A stretch of DNA of 61,068 nucleotides from Sphingomonadales bacterium 39-57-19 (GTDB taxonomy: Bacteria; Pseudomonadota; Alphaproteobacteria; Sphingomonadales; Sphingomonadaceae). The stretch lies in the NCBI GenBank assembly GCA_002282385.1, contig NCJG01000012.1, positions 1 to 61,068 on the forward strand, in the 5' to 3' direction. How positions within the stretch are numbered: position 1 is the stretch's first letter; each line of letters starts with the position of its first letter. The notes under the pieces were generated by a model. The model was not told the DNA's origin, ran no database searches, and was given only the letters and a program-made list of their open reading frames with translations. Shown in pieces: positions 45,188 through 52,596 of this stretch. Position numbers and translations under genes: made by a program.

Positions 45188-47313
45188 CAGCCGCAACTTC
45201 CAACCGCGCCCCTGTCGAATTGCCGGTGTCGGATTTCGCGATACCGGGCATGCGCTGTGCCGGTTGCATCTCGAAACTGGAGAGCGGGCTGGTCTTGCGA
45301 CCCGGCATCGTCAATGCACGGGTTAATTTTACCGCCAAACGGGTCAGCGTCACCCACCTACCCGAAATGACGATGCCGCAGCTGCTTGAAGCCATAACCG
45401 GCATTGGCTTTGAGGCGGTCGCGATTTCGGAAAGTAGCGGTGATAACGACAATCACGAAGCCAAGCGCCTGCTTAAAGCGATGGCGGTGGCCGGTTTCGC
45501 GATGATGAACATCATGCTGCTGTCAGTGTCGGTTTGGTCGGGAGCCAGCGGTGTGACCCGCGACTTGTTCCATTGGCTGTCGGCGTTGATTGCGCTACCG
45601 ACCGTGGTCTATTCGGGGCAGCCGTTCTTCAGTTCGGCATGGAGCGCGCTGCGCAAAGGCCGGACCAATATGGATGTGCCGATATCCATCGGCGTGACCA
45701 TCACCACCGCACTCAGCCTTTATGAAACCTTCACCCATGGCCCGCATGCCTATTTCGACGGCGTGGTGATGTTGTTGTTCTTCCTGCTGACAGGTCGCTG
45801 GCTCGACGCGGTCATGCGCGACCGGGCACGCGATGGGGTGAGCGCGTTGCTCAAACAGACTTCGGCAGGCGCGATGGTGTTGCAACCTGGTAGCAAAACA
45901 GCGTGGATCGACGCGAAGGCATTGAAGCCCAACATGGTGATGCTGGTCGCCGCTGGAGAACGCCTAGCTGCCGACGGTATGGTGACGGAAGGCGTCAGCA
46001 GTTTTGATCTGTCGCTGCTGACCGGAGAAACCACCGCGCAATCGGTCGTGGTTGGCAGCATCGTGCATGCAGGTACATTGAACCTAGACGCCCCGGTGCA
46101 TGTCCGGGTCACCGCAGCAGGCGCAGATACCGCCATCGCGGACATTGCGCGGTTGATGGAGCAGGCGTCGCAGGGCAAATCGCTGTATGTCCGGGTGGCT
46201 GATCGAGCTGCGCGACTTTACGCGCCCGCCGTCCATACACTCGCCGCACTCAGCTTTCTCGGCTGGATGGTGGCTGGTGCCGGATGGCATGAAAGCCTGC
46301 TGATCGCTGTCGCCGTGTTGATCATCACTTGCCCCTGTGCGCTCGGCCTCGCGGTTCCCGCCGCGCAGATCGTCGTGGCGGGCGCGTTGATGCGCGCGGG
46401 CATATTGGTGAAAGACGGCAGCGCGCTCGAACGTCTCGCCGAAGTCGATCTGGCGATGTTCGACAAGACCGGCACGCTCACCATGGGACGGCCAACGCCA
46501 ATCAATTTGGCGGACGCAAATGGCGAACAGAAAGCCGTTCTTTTGGCTTTGGCGCGGGCGAGCCGTCATCCTCTGTCCGAAGGCATCAGGCGGGCGCTGG
46601 AAATTGAAGGTGTTGCCGCCGGCAAAATCGACCAAGTCCGCGAAGTGGCTGGAGCAGGGGTTTTTGCGACGGCCAATGGCCACGCCGTATCGCTTGGCCG
46701 TCCGGATACGGAAATATCGCATGAAGGCCTTGCATCCGAACTTCAGATTCAGGGTAAGCCTTCGTTCGTCGTGCATTTCTCCGACGAGATGCGTCCGCAC
46801 GCAGCGGCGACGTTAAGCGAACTTCAGTCGCTCGGATTGGCCTCGTTGATTATATCAGGCGACCGCGCTGAATCGGTCGCGCCAGTTGCCCGCGCCTTGG
46901 GTATCACCGCGCAAACGTCGATGCTGCCGCAAGAGAAACTCAATGCCATCGCGCGGCAAAAGGCGGCAGGGCATAAAGTTCTGATGGTCGGCGACGGTCT
47001 TAACGATGGACCCGCACTCGCCGCCGGATATGCATCGATTGCGCCTGCGTCGGCAAGCGATGCAGGCCAGAACGCCGCCGATGTCGTATTCATGGGTGAC
47101 GCGCTAACCCCTGTCGCAACCGCAATCCGTGCAGCCCGCCGGACCCAGCACATCGTCCGGCAGAATTTCATTCTTGCAATCGGCTATAATGCGCTTGCCG
47201 TGCCGCTCGCTATAGCAGGCTATGTCACCCCGTTGATTGCCGCTGCCGCGATGTCAGGTTCGTCGCTGGTGGTGGTCGCAAACGCGCTCCGTCTTAAGAA
47301 TGCAGCGAAATGA
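45184..47313 (+). CDS. ccoI: Copper-transporting P-type ATPase for cbb3 assembly
   Basis: Pumps Cu(I) across the inner membrane to the site where CuB is loaded into CcoN. The 709 residues hold a metal-binding HMA domain (MRCAGC, C25 and C28), eight membrane spans, the transmembrane CPCALG motif, the phosphorylation loop DKTGTLTMG, and the nucleotide motif GDGLNDGPALA. It starts at a GTG overlapping the fixH stop and ends overlapping ccoS. The context makes the CcoI role secure over general copper export (CopA). Confidence 0.95.
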   Translation: MTAATSNRAPVELPVSDFAIPGMRCAGCISKLESGLVLRPGIVNARVNFTAKRVSVTHLPEMTMPQLLEAITGIGFEAVAISESSGDNDNHEAKRLLKAMAVAGFAMMNIMLLSVSVWSGASGVTRDLFHWLSALIALPTVVYSGQPFFSSAWSALRKGRTNMDVPISIGVTITTALSLYETFTHGPHAYFDGVVMLLFFLLTGRWLDAVMRDRARDGVSALLKQTSAGAMVLQPGSKTAWIDAKALKPNMVMLVAAGERLAADGMVTEGVSSFDLSLLTGETTAQSVVVGSIVHAGTLNLDAPVHVRVTAAGADTAIADIARLMEQASQGKSLYVRVADRAARLYAPAVHTLAALSFLGWMVAGAGWHESLLIAVAVLIITCPCALGLAVPAAQIVVAGALMRAGILVKDGSALERLAEVDLAMFDKTGTLTMGRPTPINLADANGEQKAVLLALARASRHPLSEGIRRALEIEGVAAGKIDQVREVAGAGVFATANGHAVSLGRPDTEISHEGLASELQIQGKPSFVVHFSDEMRPHAAATLSELQSLGLASLIISGDRAESVAPVARALGITAQTSMLPQEKLNAIARQKAAGHKVLMVGDGLNDGPALAAGYASIAPASASDAGQNAADVVFMGDALTPVATAIRAARRTQHIVRQNFILAIGYNALAVPLAIAGYVTPLIAAAAMSGSSLVVVANALRLKNAAK

Positions 47314-47459
47314 CGGGGCTGGCTCTGCTCATCCCGGTCGCATTGGGTCTCGGGCTGTTGGGCCTTGCAGGCTTTTTCTGGTCGATCAAGAATGGCCAAT
47401 TCGACGATGCCGATGGTGCTGCCTTGCGCATCCTGATCGACGAAGAGGACGAGCTGTGA
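47310..47459 (+). CDS. ccoS: cbb3 assembly protein CcoS
   Basis: A 49-residue single-span membrane peptide: ALLIPVALGLGLLGLAGFFWSI, then NGQFDDADGAALRILIDEEDEL, the signature of CcoS with its conserved aspartates. It overlaps ccoI (ATGA) and the next small gene (GTGA). CcoS is needed for cofactor insertion into cbb3 oxidase. Confidence 0.93.
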   Translation: MTGLALLIPVALGLGLLGLAGFFWSIKNGQFDDADGAALRILIDEEDEL

Positions 47460-47692
47460 AGCAGCCCGCTACAATGCTCGCGATCATGATACTGGTCATG
47501 CCCCCAGCGCCTGCGACGGCAAAATCCATCATGATCGGCGTCTGCGGCGCGGGCGATGTGCGCATTTCGATTCCGGTCAAGGCACCGCTGCCCGGCGAAG
47601 GTGACGATCATGGCTGCTGCAAAAAGGGGTGCCATGCCGCCAATGAGCGCAGGAAAAAAGCCAACGGCACCACCGACGACGGTTGCTGCTGA
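47456..47692 (+). CDS. Small Cys-rich exported protein of unknown function
   Basis: Not a family I recognise. The GTG start overlaps the ccoS stop (GTGA), which places this gene in the cbb3 unit. The 78 residues begin with a signal peptide (MKQPATMLAIMILVMPPAPATA, cleaved about residue 22), then a short acidic and basic domain with six cysteines: one in GVCGAG, three in GCCKKGC and two at the very end (DGCC). The Cys spacing suggests copper or zinc binding, or a disulfide-linked loop. A role in periplasmic copper delivery to CcoI or CcoN is a guess from context. It ends shortly before the ompW terminator. Confidence 0.65.
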   Translation: MKQPATMLAIMILVMPPAPATAKSIMIGVCGAGDVRISIPVKAPLPGEGDDHGCCKKGCHAANERRKKANGTTDDGCC

Positions 47693-47693
47693 T

Positions 47694-47730
47694 ACAAAAA
47701 CAGCGGCGCCTCTTCCTCAAGAAGCGCCGC
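47694..47730 (-). terminator. Intrinsic terminator of the ompW gene
   Basis: Stem GCGGCGC (47703-47709) pairs with GCGCCGC (47724-47730), with an inner TCTT/AAGA pairing and a CCTC loop. On the minus strand it is followed by a U-run (from AAAAA at 47697-47701 on plus), so it terminates ompW. It could also stop the cco transcript weakly. Confidence 0.75.
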
Positions 47731-47759
47731 CCATGGCGTGACGTCTTCGTTGGCTCTGT

Positions 47760-48425
47760 CTAGAAGCGGAAACCCAGGCCAACCCCGAATACGATCGGAT
47801 CGAGACTGATTTTAACGCGCTGCGTGCCAATCGCCGTGGTCGCCAGCTGCGCGGTCGTATCGATGTCGATATATTTAACGTCGAAGTTGAGGAACATCTT
47901 CTCGTTCAGATCAATGTCGATCCCGGCCTGTGCCGCCCAACCGAAGCTGTCCTTCATGTTGACATCGGTTTGCCCGACGGCCACCTCAAGACCGGCGGAG
48001 GGCTTTTCCGAATAGAATATTGTATAATTCACGCCTGCTCCGACATAAGGACGAACCTTCGCTTCCGGGGCGAAATGATATTGTACGGTCAAAGTCGGCG
48101 GCAATACCCAGGTCGATGCGAGCTTTCCGATACCGCCGGTCGTACCGGTCTTGCCCGACGCATCATGCTTGGTGGTTGCGGCGATGAGCTCGAGACCGAT
48201 ATTGTTGGTCACCATATGCGTGATATCAACTTCGGGCATGATGCTGCTGTTGACCTTGACCTCTTCGGTCGGGAAGGTCGGCAATATCCCGCCCGAGGTT
48301 TCGGTCGGCGCAACCACGATGGCGCGCACGCGAACGAAGGTGTCGCCGGCTTCGGCAAAGGCTGGGGTGGAAATGGCGCTCGCGGCAATGGCGCCGGACA
48401 GCAGGCTGTATTTCAACAATTTCAT
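47760..48425 (-). CDS. ompW: OmpW family outer membrane protein
   Basis: A small eight-stranded outer membrane barrel. From ATG 48425 (AAAGGAT upstream) it has 221 residues: signal peptide 1-24 (cut after AFA), then DTFVRVRAIVVAPTE, PTLTVQYHFAPEAKVRPYVGAGVNYTIFYSE and a C-terminal GLGFRF with the final aromatic Phe. Known OmpW proteins let hydrophobic or small compounds pass and are often FNR-regulated, in line with the FNR boxes just upstream at 48702-48737. It is downstream of a DUF2892 gene on the same strand. Confidence 0.92.
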   Translation of the reverse strand: MKLLKYSLLSGAIAASAISTPAFAEAGDTFVRVRAIVVAPTETSGGILPTFPTEEVKVNSSIMPEVDITHMVTNNIGLELIAATTKHDASGKTGTTGGIGKLASTWVLPPTLTVQYHFAPEAKVRPYVGAGVNYTIFYSEKPSAGLEVAVGQTDVNMKDSFGWAAQAGIDIDLNEKMFLNFDVKYIDIDTTAQLATTAIGTQRVKISLDPIVFGVGLGFRF

Positions 48426-48451
48426 GACTTTATCCTTTGGGAAGTGGTGGA

Positions 48452-48640
48452 TTATTTTTTGCAGGTACTGAAGCCAAAAGGCAGATAGGCAGGGCACCAA
48501 CGAAAGAGGCCGGTGAAGAGTGGGACAAGGCCAACCCAGCCCCATGCCGACTTCGGACCGACAAACACCATCGCTATCAGGATGATGCCTAGGCTGATCC
48601 GGACCATGCGATCAAAACGTCCGACATTTGCGGTGCCCAT
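48452..48640 (-). CDS. DUF2892 (YgaP-like) small membrane protein
   Basis: A 62-residue protein with two hydrophobic spans (about 14-31 and 34-52) and the DUF2892 pattern: NVGRFDRMVRISLGI near the start, ...LFRWCPAYLPFGFSTCKK at the end. The Cys at RWCPAY and STC resemble the membrane half of YgaP, where the family often meets rhodanese domains. The ATG at 48640 has AGGAG 8 nt upstream. It is the first gene before ompW and shares the FNR-box region with hemN. Confidence 0.85.
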   Translation of the reverse strand: MGTANVGRFDRMVRISLGIILIAMVFVGPKSAWGWVGLVPLFTGLFRWCPAYLPFGFSTCKK

Positions 48641-48701
48641 ATATGTCACTCCTGTGCAGTTAAACTATGGAGTGAGTTACACGTCACACGCGGGCATGAC
48701 A

Positions 48702-48715
48702 TTGATCTCGCTCAA
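48702..48715. promoter_or_regulatory. FNR-box-like site, one mismatch
   Basis: TTGATCTCGCTCAA differs from TTGAT-N4-ATCAA by one base. Its centre is 22 bp from that of the perfect box at 48724-48737, about two helical turns. The pair lies between the divergent DUF2892-ompW and hemN genes. Confidence 0.6.
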
Positions 48716-48723
48716 GAAACGGC

Positions 48724-48737
48724 TTGATCAGGATCAA
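48724..48737. promoter_or_regulatory. Perfect FNR/FixK box upstream of hemN
   Basis: TTGATCAGGATCAA is a perfect anaerobox, 34 bp before the hemN start codon and 83 bp before the DUF2892 start. One FNR-type regulator could drive both directions. Confidence 0.88.
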
Positions 48738-48771
48738 AGACCAGTCGTTGGATTTAATTCATTAAACGCCG

Positions 48772-50094
48772 ATGTGGCCTTATTATCCCGAATTGCTCGT
48801 CGGCAACGTGCCGCGCTACACCAGCTATCCGACCGCTGTCGAATTTCACGATGACGTGGGCGAGCCTGAGCTTTTGAAGGCGTTGGATGAAATCGGTGCT
48901 GACGATCCGATCTCGCTTTATGTTCACATTCCTTATTGTCAGCAAATCTGCTGGTATTGCGGCTGCAACACGGGAGCAGCCAGCAAGACCCAGCGGCTGA
49001 CGTCTTATCTGGAAGCCTTGGAGACGGAGATCGCCTTCATCGCGTCCAGCCTGGGGGGGCGCGGTAAGGTGCGGAACATCGCCTTTGGAGGTGGTAGCCC
49101 GAACGCGATAGCGCCTGTGGAATTCGTCCGGCTTATTGATCGGATTTTCACTACCTTTTCTTGCGACAACCCGAATATCTCAGTCGAACTCGACCCGCGT
49201 ATTTTCACCGAAGAGTGGGCAGCGACGCTTGCACATTGCCGCGTTTCGCGTGTCAGCCTCGGTGTTCAGAGTTTTTCCGAGGAAATCCAGCGCGCGATTG
49301 GCCGGATCCAGCCTCTGGAAATGATTAGCAACTGTTTGAAACAGCTTCGCGACGTCGGCATCGACGCCGTCAACTTCGACCTGATGTATGGGCTTCCCAG
49401 CCAAAGTAACGACGATTTAAGCGAAGCGCTCGTTACGGCCGTCGAACTGCAACCCAGCCGGATCGCGTTGTTCGGCTATGCCCATATGCCGCAACTTTTC
49501 CCGCGTCAGAAGCGTATCGATGATAGCAACTTGCCTGGTGCGGCCGAACGTTTTGCGATGGCGGACTTGGGGCATCGGCAACTTACCGCGGCTGGCTATA
49601 TGCCCATCGGCTTTGACCATTTTGCCTTACCCAATGATAGCCTCTCAAGGGCCGCAGCGCAGGGCACTTTGCACCGCAATTTTCAAGGTTATACCGATGA
49701 TAACTGCCCGACCATGATTGGCCTCGGGGCGAGTGCGATTAGCAACTTCCCCGATCTCATCATTCAGAACGAGAAGCATCCCGGAACGTACCGAACGCTT
49801 GCGCTTGCGTATAATTTTACAGTGTCGAGGGGCATTAGGCGATCGGCGGATGACAAGTTGCGCGGGGCATTGATCGAAAACTTGCTGTGCGCAGGTACTT
49901 CTGGAGCTATTCCGGAACATATTCTGGACTCAACGCGATCAGGATTGACTGCATTTATCAAACGGGGTCTTGCGCGCATTGAATCCGATTCCATCATAAT
50001 CGAGCCGGATGGCTTACCCTATTCGCGCGCCATCGCGTCGTCACTGGACAGGCATCGGGGTCCAGGCGGAAAGCATTTCAGCCCCGCCATTTAG
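48772..50094 (+). CDS. hemN: Oxygen-independent coproporphyrinogen III oxidase
   Basis: A radical SAM enzyme that oxidatively decarboxylates coproporphyrinogen III without O2, needed for heme at low oxygen. The 440 residues begin PRYTSYPTAVEF, typical of HemN, and carry the cluster motif C56-QQI-C60-WY-C63-G-C65 (three Cys for the 4Fe-4S plus the extra Cys of HemN), FGGGSPN, GVQSF and NFDLMYGLP. Length is normal for HemN, unlike the shorter HemW. There is no clear ribosome site. FNR boxes just upstream fit anaerobic induction, which supplies heme to the cbb3 oxidase of the same island. Confidence 0.95.
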   Translation: MWPYYPELLVGNVPRYTSYPTAVEFHDDVGEPELLKALDEIGADDPISLYVHIPYCQQICWYCGCNTGAASKTQRLTSYLEALETEIAFIASSLGGRGKVRNIAFGGGSPNAIAPVEFVRLIDRIFTTFSCDNPNISVELDPRIFTEEWAATLAHCRVSRVSLGVQSFSEEIQRAIGRIQPLEMISNCLKQLRDVGIDAVNFDLMYGLPSQSNDDLSEALVTAVELQPSRIALFGYAHMPQLFPRQKRIDDSNLPGAAERFAMADLGHRQLTAAGYMPIGFDHFALPNDSLSRAAAQGTLHRNFQGYTDDNCPTMIGLGASAISNFPDLIIQNEKHPGTYRTLALAYNFTVSRGIRRSADDKLRGALIENLLCAGTSGAIPEHILDSTRSGLTAFIKRGLARIESDSIIIEPDGLPYSRAIASSLDRHRGPGGKHFSPAI

Positions 50095-50282
50095 GTCTAC
50101 TTGTCTGCTATCCCACCAACTATCCTCATGACGGAGCGATAACGGTCAAGCGTACTGACCGGCCTAAACGGCAGCTATTCATCGATCCACGCACAGAAGC
50201 AGACAGCCTGATCCCGGCCCAGAAGCTGCCATGGCACCTGATCAAGGATGACGGCCGATTAGGTTTTCCGTCAAAATAGACT

Positions 50283-50296
50283 GTTCCAATTGGAAC
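50283..50296. repeat. Perfect palindrome GTTCCAATTGGAAC, copy 1
   Basis: Fourteen-base perfect palindrome followed by GCTG. The same 14 bases plus GCTG occur at 50521 and, with two changes, at 52382. It could be an operator for an unknown regulator or part of a mobile repeat. Confidence 0.6.
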
Positions 50297-50387
50297 GCTG
50301 GCGAACGGTATGGGACGCCAACGACTCTTCCCGGGCAAATAGGACTTTTGTGGGGTTTGGGATTGCGCGAACCGGTCCCAGAGCGTT

Positions 50388-50414
50388 ACGGATGATCGTC
50401 GCTCATCCGTTTTT
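50388..50414 (+). terminator. Intrinsic terminator in the region after hemN
   Basis: ACGGATGA (50388-50395) pairs with TCATCCGT (50403-50410) over a 7-nt loop, followed by TTTT. It is about 300 bp after hemN, so it may end the hemN transcript or an unseen short RNA. Confidence 0.6.
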
Positions 50415-50438
50415 AGGAGCGAGCCGAACACAAAAATG

Positions 50439-50548
50439 AGCGCAGTGCCAATCGCGTAAACCGGCAATGCCGCATCCCAGGCCTGTCTAAACATTGAATT
50501 TCCAGGATTTTTGAGCCGGCGTTCCAATTGGAACGCTGATAAAAACGC
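50439..50548. repeat. Direct repeat R2, copy 1 (left of the DSD1-type gene)
   Basis: About 110 bp starting GCAGTGCCAATCGC, containing TGAATTTCCA and ending with GTTCCAATTGGAACGCTGAT and an A-run. It aligns without gaps, by eye at about 80% identity, to 52298-52410 in the same direction. The two copies enclose the boundary repeat copy 2 and the DSD1-type gene. Confidence 0.75.
50521..50534. repeat. Perfect palindrome GTTCCAATTGGAAC, copy 2
   Basis: Second perfect copy, inside repeat R2 copy 1. See the copy at 50283-50296; the 224 bp between them include the terminator at 50388-50414. Confidence 0.6.
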
Positions 50549-50558
50549 ACGCTGCAAC

Positions 50559-50731
50559 CACGCCTTGGGCAGCAAAGGCTCTATCGCCTAAGTCATTGAA
50601 ATTATTGGAGCGGGCGAAGGGATTCGAACCCTCGACCCCAACCTTGGCAAGATTCGGCTCGATGAAATTTTGTTTTTAAATCAGATATTTATAAAGTTCC
50701 TAAAAAATCCGAACACGATCCGAACATTTGC
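50559..50731. repeat. Boundary repeat copy 2 with tRNA-Gly 3' remnant
   Basis: Second copy of the repeat at 39391-39562, same orientation. The tRNA-derived part (50606-50650) on the minus strand reads CTTGCCAAGGTTGGGG, GAGGGTTCGAATCCCTT and CGCCCGCTCCA: anticodon loop with GCC, T-arm and acceptor end with CCA. Shared flanks are TTGGGCAGCAAAGG on the left and ATCCGAACACGATCCGAACA on the right. The tRNA 5' half is missing here too. The acceptor strand is better kept than in copy 1. Together the pair bounds an 11.2-kb segment. Confidence 0.8.
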
Positions 50732-51080
50732 AGCGCAATTTGCTTAGAGCGGTTTTTGTGCAATGCTGTGTCCGAAGCCGCCGTAGTTTGATCCTGGCGA
50801 TTTGGGTGTAATGTTGGGCAGTGTGAATCTTTCGATTTTGGCATGCAATTATCAAAGCGATCAGTCCGCTCCCAGCCCAATACCGACGATACTGACCAGT
50901 GTGATCGTATTAGGCCGCTTCGGGCTGCCTTTGATCGACGGTGCGCTGGCAAAGTTCAAAAGTGATTAAATCTACCCGGCAACGGTAATTCGAGTGGCAA
51001 AGCATTCGCTCACCCGTTAACTGCGCCTCGAAGAATGAGACATCAGGATCGAAACGCACCTGCAGGACGAAACACAGCGC

Positions 51081-52262
51081 ATGAGTGAAGCACTATCCCC
51101 CGAAACGGCGCAACCCGATATCGCCCAGTCACGCATTGGAACGCTGGAGACACCGTGCCTGATAATTGATGCTGAACGTATGGACCGCAACATTGCGCGC
51201 CTGCAAGATAGGCTCGCGCCCATGGGCGTACCGCTGCGTCCACATCTCAAGACAGCAAAGTCGATTGAAGTTGCGGTTCGAGCGATGCCTTCGCCGCAAG
51301 GCCCGGCGACAGTATCAACGCTTAAGGAGGCCGAATTTTTTGCCACCGCTGGGGTTCGCGACATAATTTATGCGGTTGGCATCACCCCGTGTAAACTTAC
51401 AAAAGTGATTGAGCTGCGCCGAAGTGGTGTCGACCTTGCGGTTATTCTCGATACCGTTGAACAAGCAGAAGCGGTGGCGTTAGCGTCGCGCACCAGTGGT
51501 AACGCTATCCCGGCATTGATTGAGATAGATTGCGATAGCCATCGTTCGGGTGTTCCCCCGCAGGATATAGAACGCCTCCTGTCCATTGGCCGGGCGGTTG
51601 TACAGGGTGGTGAGCTACGGGGTGTTCTAACCCATGCAGGCGGAAGTTATGCAGCCCACGGAACTACGGCCTTGCAGCAGGCGGCTGAGGCAGAGCGCCT
51701 GAGTGTTGTCAGCGCTGCAGAGGCCCTTCGGAAAGTTGGGTTGCCATGTCCTGTCGTTAGCGTTGGGTCTACGCCTACTGCCCATCACGCCGCTGATCTT
51801 TCGGGCGTTACTGAGGTCCGCGCAGGCGTCTTCGTTTTTTTCGATCTTGTCATGGCCGGCATTGGTATTTGTGAGATCGATGACATCGCGATTTCTGTTC
51901 TTGCGACGGTGATTGGGCATCAACGTGAAAAGGGCTGGATTTTGATTGATGCCGGCTGGATGGCCATGTCTCAGGATCGTGGCACATCAAAGCAGGATAT
52001 CAACCAAGGCTATGGCGTTGTCTGCGACAGCTCGGGCGAGCCTTTTCATGATCTTATTCTGGCCGACGCTAATCAAGAACACGGCATTGTAACGCTTCGT
52101 CCGGGGTCAAGGAGTGTGCTTCCGGACCTTGCCATTGGCGACCGCGTTCGCATCTTGCCCAATCACGCCTGTGCAACAGGAGCACAGCATCGCAGCTACC
52201 ACGTTGTTCACGGCAAGTCTGATATCGTCACAAATGAATGGGAGCGTTTTGGCGGGTGGTAG
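51081..52262 (+). CDS. DSD1-type PLP enzyme (D-threonine aldolase / D-serine dehydratase family)
   Basis: A fold-type III PLP enzyme of 393 residues with an alanine-racemase-like barrel. K57 in RPHLKTAKS binds PLP; the barrel runs to about residue 260; the C-terminal beta domain has H362-A-C364 in PNHACATG, the zinc site of D-serine dehydratases and metal-activated D-threonine or 3-hydroxyaspartate aldolases. The family acts on D-3-hydroxy amino acids, splitting or dehydrating them. Which reaction is used here is not clear. It is alone on the plus strand, facing away from the left-hand island and towards a peptidase operon, with the R2 direct repeats on both sides. Confidence 0.87.
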   Translation: MSEALSPETAQPDIAQSRIGTLETPCLIIDAERMDRNIARLQDRLAPMGVPLRPHLKTAKSIEVAVRAMPSPQGPATVSTLKEAEFFATAGVRDIIYAVGITPCKLTKVIELRRSGVDLAVILDTVEQAEAVALASRTSGNAIPALIEIDCDSHRSGVPPQDIERLLSIGRAVVQGGELRGVLTHAGGSYAAHGTTALQQAAEAERLSVVSAAEALRKVGLPCPVVSVGSTPTAHHAADLSGVTEVRAGVFVFFDLVMAGIGICEIDDIAISVLATVIGHQREKGWILIDAGWMAMSQDRGTSKQDINQGYGVVCDSSGEPFHDLILADANQEHGIVTLRPGSRSVLPDLAIGDRVRILPNHACATGAQHRSYHVVHGKSDIVTNEWERFGGW

Positions 52263-52297
52263 AATGAACGTTAGTTATTGGATGTTTCAACTGCACA

Positions 52298-52410
52298 TGG
52301 ATGCAGTGCCAATCGCATAAACCGGCCATGCCCCATCCAGGGCCGACTTAAATACTGAATTTCCATGATTTTTGGGTGGGTGTTCCAATCAGAACGCTGA
52401 TAAAAAAACG
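52298..52410. repeat. Direct repeat R2, copy 2 (right of the DSD1-type gene)
   Basis: Aligned to 50439-50548 without gaps: GCAGTGCCAATCGCATAAAC opening, TGAATTTCCATGATTTTTGG and the decayed palindrome GTTCCAATCAGAAC (52382-52395) followed by GCTGATAAAAA. Two base changes break the palindrome. Confidence 0.72.
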
Positions 52411-52504
52411 AACACGGCCAGGCCAGCTTTGCGCCCACTTGTCAACATTCACGGCCAAATAAGAAGTGCCCAATAAAAGACAAATGCCTTTGGCTCTCTA
52501 TTTG

Positions 52505-52583
52505 CCGGTCCCGCTGACCGGGTGCCGGACCGAGCCGCCGTAGTCGGCACTGGCATGGCTTGGGCGCCTTGGCGGTTTTTTTT
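52505..52583 (+). terminator. Terminator region downstream of the DSD1-type gene
   Basis: CCGGTC (52505-52510) pairs with GACCGG (52516-52521), then a second hairpin GTGCCGGAC with GTCGGCAC, and GGCGG followed by eight T residues (52576-52583). Orientation suits the plus strand. It is about 250 bp after the gene's stop. Confidence 0.55.
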
Positions 52584-52596
52584 AGGCGTTTATAAC

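Larger units (their letters stand above)
50095..51080. other. Gene-poor island end with repeats
   Basis: Nearly 1 kb without a sure gene. It holds two copies of the perfect palindrome GTTCCAATTGGAAC (50283-50296 and 50521-50534), an intrinsic terminator (50388-50414), a 110-bp repeat (50439-50548), the boundary repeat copy 2 (50559-50731) and AT-rich DNA to 51080. A plus-strand frame to about 50280 (ending ...RQLFIDPRTEADSLIPAQKLP and a short tail) and minus-strand frames at 50126-50575 and 50689-50952 are open but match nothing I know. They may be gene remnants. Confidence 0.5.
52263..52596. other. Intergenic DNA after the DSD1-type gene
   Basis: The 334 bp hold R2 repeat copy 2 (52298-52410) and a GC-rich hairpin region that ends in eight T residues (52505-52583). 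No gene is seen. The end of the M20 fusion gene is at 52597 on the minus strand. Confidence 0.6.

Noticed and set aside
50388..50534. CRISPR-like repeat array
   Set aside because: Repeated short palindromes occur only two or three times at irregular distances with no cas genes; not a CRISPR.
50126..50575. 149-codon minus-strand frame after hemN
   Set aside because: It contains a terminator, a palindrome pair and half of a repeat, its composition is irregular and I know no matching family; part of it may be a decayed gene (see R2).
50689..50952. 87-codon minus-strand frame
   Set aside because: It starts at the boundary repeat, has no ribosome site and a low-complexity mix of Ser/Lys/Arg; judged spurious.
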